A model generated the notes under the pieces. That model was not told the DNA's origin and searched no databases. It was given only the letters and a program-made list of their open reading frames with translations. A stretch of 36,190 nucleotides of DNA from the NCBI GenBank assembly GCA_001767955.1, contig MEMO01000009.1:28740-64929 (forward strand), given 5' to 3'. Within the stretch, counting starts at the first letter, position 1, and each line of letters opens with the position of its first letter. Both the position numbers and the translations under genes were made by a program. This document shows positions 29,254 through 36,190 of the stretch, one piece after another. The DNA comes from Alphaproteobacteria bacterium RIFCSPLOWO2_01_FULL_40_26 (GTDB lineage Bacteria; Pseudomonadota; Alphaproteobacteria; Rickettsiales; UBA1997).

Positions 29254-29727
29254 TCAATCAATCCTCCGATTATTGTGATGACAAATCGCAATTGCTAATG
29301 CATCAGCCTCATCTTCAGTTTTGAAATCAGCTTTTGGCAATAAAACTTTAACCATCATCTGCACCTGTTCTTTTTCCGCGCGCCCTACTCCGACAACAGC
29401 TTTTTTTACCGAAGTTGAAGGATATTCCGCCACTTTTAAGCCACACAATCCAAGACTTAAAATCAACACTCCACGCGCATGACCGAGTTTAAGCGATGAA
29501 ACCGGATTTTTATTAACAAAAGTTTCCTCAATCGCTGCCTCATCAGGACGATATTTTTTTACTATCTCGACAATGTTTTGATGAAAATGTTGCAATCTTT
29601 GCGCCAGAGGATCTGAAGGTGAAGAGTAGATGGTTTCAGAGGCCACAAAGAATAAGGAATTATTTTTTATCTCAATTATTCCAACGCCTGTTTTTGTGAG
29701 GCCGGGATCAATGCCGATAATTCTCAT
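29254..29727 (-). CDS. ruvC: Crossover junction endodeoxyribonuclease RuvC
   Basis: Resolves Holliday junctions with RuvAB. The 157-residue product shows the four catalytic acids: D7 (GIDPGLTKTG), E67 or E68 (AIEETFVNKNP), D139 and D142 (EDEADALAIA), and the conserved ARGVLIL helix. ruvA and ruvB are absent from the window. It is joined to the upstream fad gene by an ATGA overlap, an unusual neighbour. Confidence 0.97.
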   Translation of the reverse strand: MRIIGIDPGLTKTGVGIIEIKNNSLFFVASETIYSSPSDPLAQRLQHFHQNIVEIVKKYRPDEAAIEETFVNKNPVSSLKLGHARGVLILSLGLCGLKVAEYPSTSVKKAVVGVGRAEKEQVQMMVKVLLPKADFKTEDEADALAIAICHHNNRRID

Positions 29728-31883
29728 TGATAAAATTTTTGCCTGCTTTGTGCCATTTTAAGCAGCAATTTACTCACCTCAAAACGCTTGCCATGTTTTT
29801 CATTTAATGTCTGTAATTTGTTTACAACATTTTCAATTCCACAAGATTCAGCATAGCGCAAAACCCCGCCGCGAAAGGCTGGGAATCCTGTTCCCATAAT
29901 CATTGCCATATCAAGATAACGCGCATTTTTAACCACATTTTCTTCAAGACATTTTGCCGCTTCGTTAACCATGGTTAAGATGCAGCGATCAATAATTTCC
30001 GAATCTTTGATGTAAGTTTGATGGATATTTTTCTGTTTGTGCAGTGAAGATAAAATTGTTCCGATTTCAGAATTAACGCGGTTTTTTATGCCGTGAAAGT
30101 AAAAACCTTTTCCCGATTTTTTACCAAGTAGATCCTTATGATTGTGATAAATTTCATCGAGAATATCTGATACTTTCATGCGTTCACCATAGGCTTCCTG
30201 CAAGGAGTAAGCGACTTTCACACCAACATCAATTCCAACCACATCAGCCAAAATAAATGGCCCCATCGGCATACCAAATTTTTCAATCAAAGCATCAACA
30301 TGTTTTATTTCCGCGCCTTCTTGCAGCAAATAAGAAGCTTCATTCATGTATGGCATCAGAATACGATTGACCAGAAATCCGGCAACATCCTTAACAACAA
30401 CCGGAGTTTTACCGAGTTTTTTGGAAAGTTTGACGATAGTTGCGATGGTTTTATCGGAAGTTTTTTCACCGCATATAACTTCAACCAAAGGCATCCTATT
30501 CACCGGATTAAAAAAATGCATACCGGCAAATCGTTCAGGATTTTCAAGGGCCGACGCCATTTTAGAAATTGAAAGTGAAGAAGTGTTGGAGGCAATTATC
30601 GCATCTTTTTTTACATATTTTTCTGTTTCAGCTAAAATCTTTTTCTTCACTTCGATATTTTCAACCACAGCTTCAACAATAATTTCAGCTCGATCAAAGC
30701 CAGTAAAATCAAGGCCTGTGCTTACTTTGGAGATTTTTACATTAATTTGTTCCGGCGTCAATTTTCTAATTTTCTTGAGCTGGTTAAAAATTTTGACGAT
30801 CTGGTTATAACCAAGCGCAATCGCATTTTGCGTGATATCTTTTATGCGGATATTGATGTTGTTATTGGCAAAGAGCCAGGCGATGCCACCTCCCATCACG
30901 CCAGCGCCGAGTAATGAAGCATTTTTTATTTCAGGAGCTTCAACATCTTTTTCAATGCCAGAATCTTTTTTTAGATTTTCCGAAGTAAAGAAAATTTCGA
31001 TTAGGTTTTTTGAAATATCACCAACACAAAGCTCGCAAAATGCTTCAAGTTCAGTTTTAAATCCGCGCATGCCATAAGTCATGCCGTAGGTTTTTTTTAT
31101 CACCTCCAAAGCCACGAATGGCGCAGGATAATGGCCTTTGGTTTTTTCATATAGATCTCTGTGAGTGAGATAAAAAATTAAAAACTTTCCAAATAACAGA
31201 GTTTCAAAAACAAAGCGTTTCTTGCGCGCCTCATTGCGCTTTATGAGATAAATATTTTTTTCTCCGCTTTTTAAAATTTCAGTGAGGAGATGTCCGAGTT
31301 TTTCTTCAAGAAATTCTTCGCGGATAAGATCATCAACAAGCCCGATTTTAAAAGCCTTTCTCGCATCAATTGGTTTGCCGGATAAAATTATTTTTAATGA
31401 TTCCTGCAAGCCAATCAGTTTTGGCAAGCGCTGTGTTCCGCCAAATCCGGGAATGATTCCAAGATTAACTTCTGGTAGACCGAGGGAAGTTTTAGCATTG
31501 ATGATTGCCACGCGATATTTGCAAGCCAAAGCCAATTCCAAACCACCGCCGAGGCAAGCACCGTTTATTACCGCAATTGTTGGAATTTTTAGCGCCGCAA
31601 TTTTATTCATGATTTCCTGACCACGCGAAACCTTTTTCATCGCATCTTTTTCCTCGCGTAAATCCTTGATTTCATTGATGTCGGCGCCGGCGATAAAAAT
31701 ATCTTTTTTTGCTGAAGTAATGATTAAAACCCGAATTGCCTTATTGCCATCAATCACATTCAAAGCCTTCTCAAGCTCTGACATTACGCCAGCGGAAAGC
31801 TTGTTTATTTTTTCATCCGGCAAATCAAAAACCAGATTTGCCACGCCGTTTTTATCAATTTTAAGTGAAAGTGAATTGGACAT
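29724..31883 (-). CDS. fadJ: FadB/FadJ-like enoyl-CoA hydratase / 3-hydroxyacyl-CoA dehydrogenase
   Basis: A multifunctional beta-oxidation protein, 719 residues. The N-terminal enoyl-CoA hydratase/isomerase domain has FIAGADINEI, GACLGGGLELALACKYR and the catalytic-Glu segment LPEVNLGIIPGFGGTQRLP. A central NAD-binding domain begins SLLGAGVMGGGIAWLFANN, with IVEAVVENIEVKK, SNTSSLSIS, and the catalytic His in MHFFNPV. The C-terminal hydroxyacyl dehydrogenase domains end with GFPAFRGGVLRYAE. I chose ATG 31883, 2 bp after trxB; a TTG at 31889 is possible. The thiolase partner is not in this window. Whether it is the FadB, FadJ or a PHB-degradation type cannot be decided here. Confidence 0.93.
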   Translation of the reverse strand: MSNSLSLKIDKNGVANLVFDLPDEKINKLSAGVMSELEKALNVIDGNKAIRVLIITSAKKDIFIAGADINEIKDLREEKDAMKKVSRGQEIMNKIAALKIPTIAVINGACLGGGLELALACKYRVAIINAKTSLGLPEVNLGIIPGFGGTQRLPKLIGLQESLKIILSGKPIDARKAFKIGLVDDLIREEFLEEKLGHLLTEILKSGEKNIYLIKRNEARKKRFVFETLLFGKFLIFYLTHRDLYEKTKGHYPAPFVALEVIKKTYGMTYGMRGFKTELEAFCELCVGDISKNLIEIFFTSENLKKDSGIEKDVEAPEIKNASLLGAGVMGGGIAWLFANNNINIRIKDITQNAIALGYNQIVKIFNQLKKIRKLTPEQINVKISKVSTGLDFTGFDRAEIIVEAVVENIEVKKKILAETEKYVKKDAIIASNTSSLSISKMASALENPERFAGMHFFNPVNRMPLVEVICGEKTSDKTIATIVKLSKKLGKTPVVVKDVAGFLVNRILMPYMNEASYLLQEGAEIKHVDALIEKFGMPMGPFILADVVGIDVGVKVAYSLQEAYGERMKVSDILDEIYHNHKDLLGKKSGKGFYFHGIKNRVNSEIGTILSSLHKQKNIHQTYIKDSEIIDRCILTMVNEAAKCLEENVVKNARYLDMAMIMGTGFPAFRGGVLRYAESCGIENVVNKLQTLNEKHGKRFEVSKLLLKMAQSRQKFYQ

Positions 31884-31885
31884 CG

Positions 31886-32824
31886 TCAATGTGCTAAAAA
31901 TTTTTCGATTTCGAGGGCGGCCATGCAGCCAGTTCCTGCGGCGGTTACGGCTTGGCGATAAATTTTATCTTGAATATCACCTGCGGCATAAACGCCAGGA
32001 ATATTTGTGGCCGTAGAGTTTGGCTTGGTTTTGATATATCCTTCTGAATCAATTTCAATGCCGGTATTTTTAAACAAATCGGAATTTGGTTTATGGCCGA
32101 TGGCGATAAAAATTCCGTCAATTTTCATTTCGTGAATTGCGTTGTTTTGGGTGTTTTTAAGGCGCGCAGCGGTGACAGATTTTGGATTGTCACTTCCCAA
32201 AACTTCATCCAAAGCATGATTCCAGATAACTTCAATTTTCGGATTTTTAAACAAACGATCCTGCAAAATTTTTTCTGATTTGAACTTGTCGCGGCGATGG
32301 ACGACATAAACTTTTTTAGCATGATTGGTTAGATAGAGAGCCTCTTCAACCGCACTATTGCCGCCGCCAACCACAATCACTTCCTTGCCGCGAAAAAAAA
32401 ATCCATCGCAAGTAGCACAACCCGAAACGCCAAATCCCTGATATTTTTTTTCTGATTCAAGCCCCAGCCATTTTGCTTGCGCGCCGGTTGCAATCACTAC
32501 AGCATCAGCTTCGTAAACATCATCTGATTCACCGATCAACTTGAAAGGATTCCTGGAAAAATCGACCTCTTTGATGTGATCATGAAAAATTTTTGTGCCG
32601 ACATGCTCTGCCTGTTTTTGCATTTGCTCCATCAGCCACGGACCTTGAATAACTTCAGCAAAACCAGGATAATTTTCAACATCGGTGGTAATGGTCAATT
32701 GCCCGCCGGGCTGAATTCCATTGATGATAATTGGCGCTAAATTAGCGCGCGCCGCATAAATCGCCGCTGTAAAGCCAGCGGGGCCGGAGCCGATAATTGC
32801 AACTTTTGTTTTGTGAATTGTCAT
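31886..32824 (-). CDS. trxB: Thioredoxin reductase TrxB
   Basis: A flavoenzyme passing electrons from NADPH to thioredoxin. The 312-residue product has an FAD-binding motif IIGSGPAGFTAAIYAAR, the redox pair C136-A-T-C139 in SGCATCDGFFF, the NADPH motif VVGGGNSAVEEALYL with HRRDKFKSE, and the C-terminal GVYAAGDIQDKIYRQAVTAAGTGCMAA. The gene is translationally coupled to the MNT antitoxin gene by an ATGA overlap. Confidence 0.97.
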   Translation of the reverse strand: MTIHKTKVAIIGSGPAGFTAAIYAARANLAPIIINGIQPGGQLTITTDVENYPGFAEVIQGPWLMEQMQKQAEHVGTKIFHDHIKEVDFSRNPFKLIGESDDVYEADAVVIATGAQAKWLGLESEKKYQGFGVSGCATCDGFFFRGKEVIVVGGGNSAVEEALYLTNHAKKVYVVHRRDKFKSEKILQDRLFKNPKIEVIWNHALDEVLGSDNPKSVTAARLKNTQNNAIHEMKIDGIFIAIGHKPNSDLFKNTGIEIDSEGYIKTKPNSTATNIPGVYAAGDIQDKIYRQAVTAAGTGCMAALEIEKFLAH

Positions 32825-33117
32825 GATTGTAATTGAATATGATTTTTTAGAATTACCTCGTGAAATTGTGTCGGAATTTCGTTCCAGATATGAATGTCAA
32901 TCGGAAAGGTAAGGTTACTTTCATCGCAAATTTCTTTGAAATCAGCTATTTTTGCGGCATCTTTTTTTTCAATAAAAGCTACCAAATCGAGATCTGAATT
33001 TGGACGATTGCTGTGATTGATCCTCGATCCATAAGCCCAAATTTTTATGTCGGGCAAATGTTTTTTGAATAAAGAAAACAGGATTTTGCGATCATTTTCG
33101 CTGATATTTATTTCCAT
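32821..33117 (-). CDS. MNT-domain nucleotidyltransferase, antitoxin of a HEPN-MNT pair
   Basis: The 98-residue product is a minimal nucleotidyltransferase with the exact GSx10DxD signature: G30-S31 and D42-L-D44 in AYGSRINHSNRPNSDLDLVAF. In characterised HEPN-MNT modules this protein modifies a tyrosine in the HEPN toxin and neutralises it; that role is inferred here. It lies directly downstream of the HEPN gene (10-bp overlap) and directly upstream of trxB (4-bp overlap). Confidence 0.88.
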   Translation of the reverse strand: MEINISENDRKILFSLFKKHLPDIKIWAYGSRINHSNRPNSDLDLVAFIEKKDAAKIADFKEICDESNLTFPIDIHIWNEIPTQFHEVILKNHIQLQS

Positions 33118-33530
33118 TTTTTTCCACTGATAGTTTCGTAAAAACCAATGGCATCCTGGATAAAATCATCGACCAGATTAATTGCTTCTGAAACCTTTAT
33201 ATCACTGTAATCATGACTTGTCGCTACCCTGGCATCAGCATATTTCAAAAGCTTTTCTACATCACGAAACAAACCATTATCACAAGCTATTCTCAATAAT
33301 GGTTTTGGACTTGCGGGAAGATCAGGAAATCCGCTTATTTGCGACAAGTAACGTTTGGTTAACTTCCACATCGAATCAAAACATATTTCAAAACGCTGAA
33401 TTACGGACTCTCTAATAGCTTCACGATCAATTTTGGTAAGCTCATCACGCTTTTGCAAAGCGAGATAATTCTCAAATTGCAGCTCCAAATGCTTCAAAGA
33501 ATTTTCAAATTTTTCAAAATGAATAGGCAC
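33108..33530 (-). CDS. HEPN-domain protein, HI0074-type toxin / nucleotidyltransferase substrate-binding protein
   Basis: A 140-residue helical protein. Near residues 101-108 it has R-V-A-T-S-H-D-Y, an Rx4HxY motif that is the catalytic RNase signature of HEPN toxins and also carries the tyrosine modified by MNT partners. The N residue that often follows Arg (RN...H) is Val here. The start is GTG at 33530 with an in-frame TAG three codons upstream. This GTG lies inside the outer terminal repeat of the palindromic element at 33524-33850, so the element supplies the start codon and leader. HEPN first, MNT second is the usual order. Confidence 0.85.
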   Translation of the reverse strand: MPIHFEKFENSLKHLELQFENYLALQKRDELTKIDREAIRESVIQRFEICFDSMWKLTKRYLSQISGFPDLPASPKPLLRIACDNGLFRDVEKLLKYADARVATSHDYSDIKVSEAINLVDDFIQDAIGFYETISGKKWK

Positions 33531-33850
33531 TGTTAACTAATTATTTTTTTCGTGATTTTTCGTAAATTTTTAGCGACTTTTTTAAAAAATTTCGCCGCTG
33601 TATTAACATACTGCAAGAAATTTTTTGAAAAAATGAGCAAAAATTTGCGGAAAAGCACGGGAAAAATAGTTATACCAAATAAACTATCTCTTAACCCACT
33701 TCCGGCAAAGTATTTTTGGAAAAAATTAATGCTTTGAAAAGCCAATGTAGACTGATCTACTTTGGCTTTGAGAAGCATTAATTTTTGCCAAAAAGACGAA
33801 GTCGGAAGTGGGTTAAGAGATAGTTTATTTGGTATAGTTAACAGTGCCTA
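33524..33850. mobile_element. Palindromic non-coding element (outer), interrupted by a nested element
   Basis: Perfect 16-bp outer ends TAGGCACTGTTAACTA (33524-33539) and its complement (33835-33850). Inside, a 34-bp arm (33671-33704, TATACCAAATAAACTATCTC...) is perfectly complementary to the arm ending at 33836, and the region between the arms is itself an imperfect hairpin. If 33540-33670 is removed, the left arm becomes one continuous complement of the right arm, giving a palindrome of about 195 bp. There is no transposase. It fills the space between the fabG stop and the HEPN gene start. Confidence 0.85.
33540..33670. mobile_element. 131-bp MITE-like hairpin element with TA duplication
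   Basis: This segment interrupts the left arm of the larger palindrome exactly at a TA: the intact right arm reads GTTAAC-TA-TACCAAAT, while the left reads GTTAACTA, 131 bp, then TATACCAAAT. That is a TA target-site duplication, as made by Tc1/mariner or IS630-type transposases. Its two ends (ATTATTTTTTTCGTG... and ACTATTTTTCCCGTG... read inward) are imperfect terminal inverted repeats over about 55 bp, and the core contains GCTGTATTAACATACTGC. It is non-coding, so it would move only with a transposase supplied in trans. Confidence 0.75.
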
Positions 33851-33856
33851 GCCATA

Positions 33857-34597
33857 TTAGCTCATAAACATTCCGCCGTTGATATGAAGCGTATGGCCAG
33901 TGATATAGCCAGCATCTTCGCTGGCTAAAAAGGCTACACCTTTGGCAATGTCGGAAGCATCGCCCATTTTTCCAGCCGGAATTTTTGATAAAATTGTGCT
34001 GCGTTGCTGTTCGTTTAAAATATCAGTCATCGGACTTTGAATAAAGCCAGGCGCAACGCAATTGATGGTGATATTACGCGAAGCAACTTCTTGCGCCAAA
34101 GATTTGCTCATGCCAATCATGCCGGCTTTTGAAGCGACATAATTGCACTGCCCCGGATTGCCGGTGATACCAACAACTGAAGCAATGTTGATGATGCGGC
34201 CATATTTGCGGCGCATCATTTTTTTGATGGCATTGCGATTGAGGACAAAAGTTGATTTGAGATTCACATCAAGCACATGATTAAAATCCTCATCCTTCAT
34301 GCGCAAAATCAAATTGTCTTTGGTAATACCGGCATTGCAAACCAATATGTCAATTTGGCCGCCGGCAAGTTCTTCAGCCTTGTCAAACAAGGCATCAACC
34401 GCCATTGCATCGGAAAGATTGCAAGCGACATATTTGACATCGCCACTGATTTCATTTGCCAATTCCTGCAATTTTTCTTCCCTGGTTGAAGATAAAACCA
34501 GCTTTGCGCCCTGCCGCGCTAAAGCTTTGGCAATAGCAGCTCCAATGCCGCCGGTTGCTCCGGTGATTAATGCATTTTTTCCTGTAAGTCTGAACAT
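33857..34597 (-). CDS. fabG: 3-oxoacyl-[acyl-carrier-protein] reductase FabG
   Basis: An NADPH-dependent reductase of the fatty acid elongation cycle. The 246-residue classical short-chain dehydrogenase has TGATGGIGAAIAKALA for cofactor binding, NAG at about 88-90, and the catalytic tetrad N112, S140, Y153, K157 (IASVVGITGNPGQCNYVASK). The C-terminus GYITGHTLHINGGMFMS is typical of FabG. Its stop lies 6 bp from the end of the palindromic element. fabD, acpP and fabF are not in the window. Confidence 0.95.
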   Translation of the reverse strand: MFRLTGKNALITGATGGIGAAIAKALARQGAKLVLSSTREEKLQELANEISGDVKYVACNLSDAMAVDALFDKAEELAGGQIDILVCNAGITKDNLILRMKDEDFNHVLDVNLKSTFVLNRNAIKKMMRRKYGRIINIASVVGITGNPGQCNYVASKAGMIGMSKSLAQEVASRNITINCVAPGFIQSPMTDILNEQQRSTILSKIPAGKMGDASDIAKGVAFLASEDAGYITGHTLHINGGMFMS

Positions 34598-34633
34598 AAT
34601 TTTAGAAGTTATTTACTCAAATTAATGGGAAAT

Positions 34634-34727
34634 ATTACCCCTCACCCCAACCCTCTCCCACAAGGGGAGAGGGGGTTAATCCGTACTCCCTCTCCCCTTG
34701 TGGGAGAGGGTTGGGGTGAGGGGTAAT
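34634..34727. repeat. Perfect 40-bp inverted repeat (CCCTCACCCCAACCCTCTCCC type)
   Basis: The left arm 34634-34673 is exactly complementary to the right arm 34688-34727, with a 14-bp loop. Each arm contains its own hairpin (CCTCTCCC-ACA-AGGGGAGAGG in outline), so the DNA could form a cruciform and the RNA a very stable stem. It lies in the 135-bp spacer between cvpA (ending at 34733) and the fabG start. The GC-rich sequence stands out from the AT-rich surroundings. It could act as a terminator or mRNA stabiliser. Confidence 0.9.
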
Positions 34728-34732
34728 AAAAG

Positions 34733-35437
34733 TTATTTATCGATGATTTCGATAAGGCGGTTCATTTTTTCGATGTCCTTTTTGTTATAGCCAGAATCCT
34801 GTAAAGCTTTACCGATTTCTTCCACAGCATTTTCCTGAATTTTTTCCTGAATAACATCATCAATTTTTTGATCGAGAAGTTCTTTTGAATTTGGTATTAC
34901 ACGATTGAGATTAGCGCTTATGGCATCAAAAAATTTCTTAACCAAAGGATCGATGGTTTCACCGGATAATTTTATCAAGCTATAGCTTTTTGCTTCCTGC
35001 AGCCATTCCGGAGTTTTCATGGCGCTATTTTTGAGTTTTCCGCCAAGCACAAACCCGTAGAGATTGAAATAAAGAGAATAGGCAAAACCAAAAATCAACA
35101 AAGTCTTGGCAAAGCCGAAAAGCACGCCAAGAGAACGATCAAAAATATCTGGGATTTTTTCCTTTAAACTCTTGCGCAATCCAGAAGTGGCAAATGCGGT
35201 AATGATAAAAATTGCGATAAAAATTATGCTGCGCAAAGCGATATCGAGCGCAACTTTACTGTCAAAATACTTCGCTAAAAAATCGGAAAGATATGGGGTT
35301 AAAAGATAGGAAAGAGTAAGCGCCATGATCCAGTTTAATAACGCGAATATCTCTTTTACCAAACCACGAAAAAAAGCAGTCAGAACAAAGATGAAAGTGA
35401 GGGCAAAAAAAACTAAATCGAGAAGGTTAAAATTCAT
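34733..35437 (-). CDS. cvpA: CvpA family membrane protein
   Basis: A 234-residue protein with four hydrophobic segments in the first about 130 residues, starting NLLDLVFFALTFIFVLTAFFRGLVKEIFALLNWIMA. This matches the CvpA family pattern (D...l.i......GF.RGfvrE...l..wi.a). The last 100 residues are soluble and helical. CvpA was named for colicin V production in E. coli; its general role is linked to envelope integrity and is not well defined. It overlaps coq9 by 4 bp. Confidence 0.88.
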   Translation of the reverse strand: MNFNLLDLVFFALTFIFVLTAFFRGLVKEIFALLNWIMALTLSYLLTPYLSDFLAKYFDSKVALDIALRSIIFIAIFIITAFATSGLRKSLKEKIPDIFDRSLGVLFGFAKTLLIFGFAYSLYFNLYGFVLGGKLKNSAMKTPEWLQEAKSYSLIKLSGETIDPLVKKFFDAISANLNRVIPNSKELLDQKIDDVIQEKIQENAVEEIGKALQDSGYNKKDIEKMNRLIEIIDK

Positions 35438-36078
35438 TTTACTAATCGGAAAAATGGTAGGTTTTTAATGATTTCTTTCGGTGATTTTATTTGGCCGGTT
35501 TCATTTAAAAAAACTTCGCCAAAAAAATTTTTTACCTGTTTTTTATGTCGTTCGAATTTCATCACCCTCTCAATTTCCAAATCAATAAAATTTTTGGTTT
35601 CGGCCAGATCATGTTTTAAAAAAAAGCGCAATGAACGAAAAATAATTTTGGCAAGAGTTAGTCTTTTGGTGTAAAAATTAAAATCAGTTGAAGGATCACC
35701 GATGTTTTTCCACATGAAATCGGCAATTTCATAAAATGCTTTTAAGCCGTGAAGGCGAAAAGTCTTCAATCTTTGCAAAACGATTTTGTTTTTTTCCTCA
35801 ACTTCAAAACGTGCATAAAGCAGAAGATGAATTTTGTCGCGAATTTTTTTTTCGCTTAAATCGCCAACGATTTCTGCTGTTTTGTGATTTTGTTCTTCAA
35901 TGTAAAACCGCGCCAAATCAACAACACCATTTTCAAAAATCAGCGGCAAAAACTTCCGATCAATGCCGCAATTCGACATGGCCATAATCAAAGCTTGATC
36001 GCTCCAGCCTTCAAAAACGCAGATTGGCAGAAATTCAGCCAGAATCTTTTGCTTGGTTTTACGCGAGGTAAGAAGCAT
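35434..36078 (-). CDS. COQ9-family ubiquinone biosynthesis protein
   Basis: The 214-residue product has an N-terminal helical TetR-like region (KTKQKILAEFLPICVFEGWSDQALIMAMSNCGI) and the COQ9 signature near residue 145: WKNIGDPSTDFNFYTKRLTLAKI. In mitochondria COQ9 binds lipids and presents ubiquinone intermediates to COQ7; an equivalent role in bacteria is inferred. Its presence supports an alphaproteobacterial origin and fits the quinone-dependent complex II in the window. The start codon is preceded by period-7 repeats. Confidence 0.9.
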   Translation of the reverse strand: MLLTSRKTKQKILAEFLPICVFEGWSDQALIMAMSNCGIDRKFLPLIFENGVVDLARFYIEEQNHKTAEIVGDLSEKKIRDKIHLLLYARFEVEEKNKIVLQRLKTFRLHGLKAFYEIADFMWKNIGDPSTDFNFYTKRLTLAKIIFRSLRFFLKHDLAETKNFIDLEIERVMKFERHKKQVKNFFGEVFLNETGQIKSPKEIIKNLPFFRLVK

Positions 36079-36105
36079 AAAAATTATGATTTAGGATTTA
36101 TACCA
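36079..36105. repeat. Heptamer repeats upstream of coq9
   Basis: Units TATGATT, TAGGATT and TATACC-start lie 6 bp from the coq9 ATG, running straight into the TATACCAAA end of the adjacent dispersed repeat. Confidence 0.55.
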
Positions 36106-36190
36106 AAACATAAATTTATACTCCCAACCAACTTCGTCTTTTTGGTAAAAATTAAAACTAAAAAAAGCAGCAGTATGTCTAAATACAGCA
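36101..36190. repeat. Partial copy of the 33524-33850 repeat family, cut by the window end
   Basis: TATACCAAA at the start and ACTTCGTCTTTTTGGTAAAAATTA at about 36131-36154 (given here in outline) match the complement of the right arm of the palindrome at 33783-33836, with a diverged stretch between. Near the end, GCAGTATGTCTAAATACAGC is an expanded version of the complement of the core GCTGTATTAACATACTGC of the nested element at 33598-33615. It continues beyond the window, so its full structure is unknown. Confidence 0.6.

Noticed and set aside
33533-33778. Open frame of 81 residues on the minus strand between fabG and the HEPN gene, and the mirrored 61-residue frame on the plus strand
   Set aside because: Both lie wholly within the two palindromic elements, are Lys/Phe-rich from AT-rich DNA, and mirror each other because the DNA is self-complementary.

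Overview
The window looks like chromosomal DNA from an AT-rich alphaproteobacterium. The supporting signs are an sdhCDAB cluster, a COQ9-family ubiquinone protein, the rpoZ-relA/spoT pair and lipid A synthesis (lpxB). The base composition, a eukaryote-like IQ-motif protein and several palindromic interspersed repeats suggest a lineage related to Rickettsiales or Holosporales. That placement is inference. The organism keeps a full-length Rel/SpoT protein and genes for GMP, pyrimidine, thiamine, proline, lysine/threonine-branch and lipid synthesis, so it is less reduced than the classical Rickettsiaceae. There are no tRNA, rRNA or CRISPR loci that I can see.

Layout, left to right. (1) 19-5608: ligA and a solitary mnhE-like gene (minus), ribH (plus), then relA/spoT and rpoZ (minus). 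(2) 5641-10105: map (plus), an unrecognised gene with two tandem IQ motifs (plus), and clpB (minus, 3' ends overlapping). (3) 10305-12515: gmd, an unknown 257-residue gene and folK, transcribed leftward as one overlapping unit. (4) 12590-17137: a rightward operon sdhC-D-A-B-proC-rnhA. (5) 17131-19174: lpxB and a DacF-like carboxypeptidase (minus). (6) 19263-20276: asd (plus). (7) 20273-25935: a leftward run acpS-gpsA-guaA-pyrC-lysE-like-thiD with overlaps or tiny gaps. (8) 25963-28998: three rightward genes resembling the PilM/N, PilO and PilP (or MshI/J/K, GspL/M/C) inner-membrane platform of type IV pili or type II secretion. (9) 29254-33530: a leftward run HEPN-MNT toxin-antitoxin pair, trxB, fadJ/B-like, ruvC. 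(10) 33524-33850: a palindromic element with a smaller hairpin element nested in it. (11) 33857-36078: coq9, cvpA, fabG (minus). (12) 36079-36190: the start of another copy of the same repeat family.

Genes are packed tightly, with many ATGA overlaps, so most regulation must act at a few divergent intergenic spots. Two of these, upstream of rpoZ-relA/spoT and of sdhCDAB, share a conserved promoter-like element of about 37 bp with a GC-rich discriminator, the hallmark of ppGpp-controlled promoters elsewhere. Another recurring pattern is period-7 tandem repeats placed against or near start codons (relA/spoT, lpxB, asd, acpS, coq9, map). The most interesting loci are the tandem IQ-motif protein (6539-7537), the shared promoter element, the orphan pilus/secretion platform, and the nested TA-flanked hairpin element at 33540-33670.
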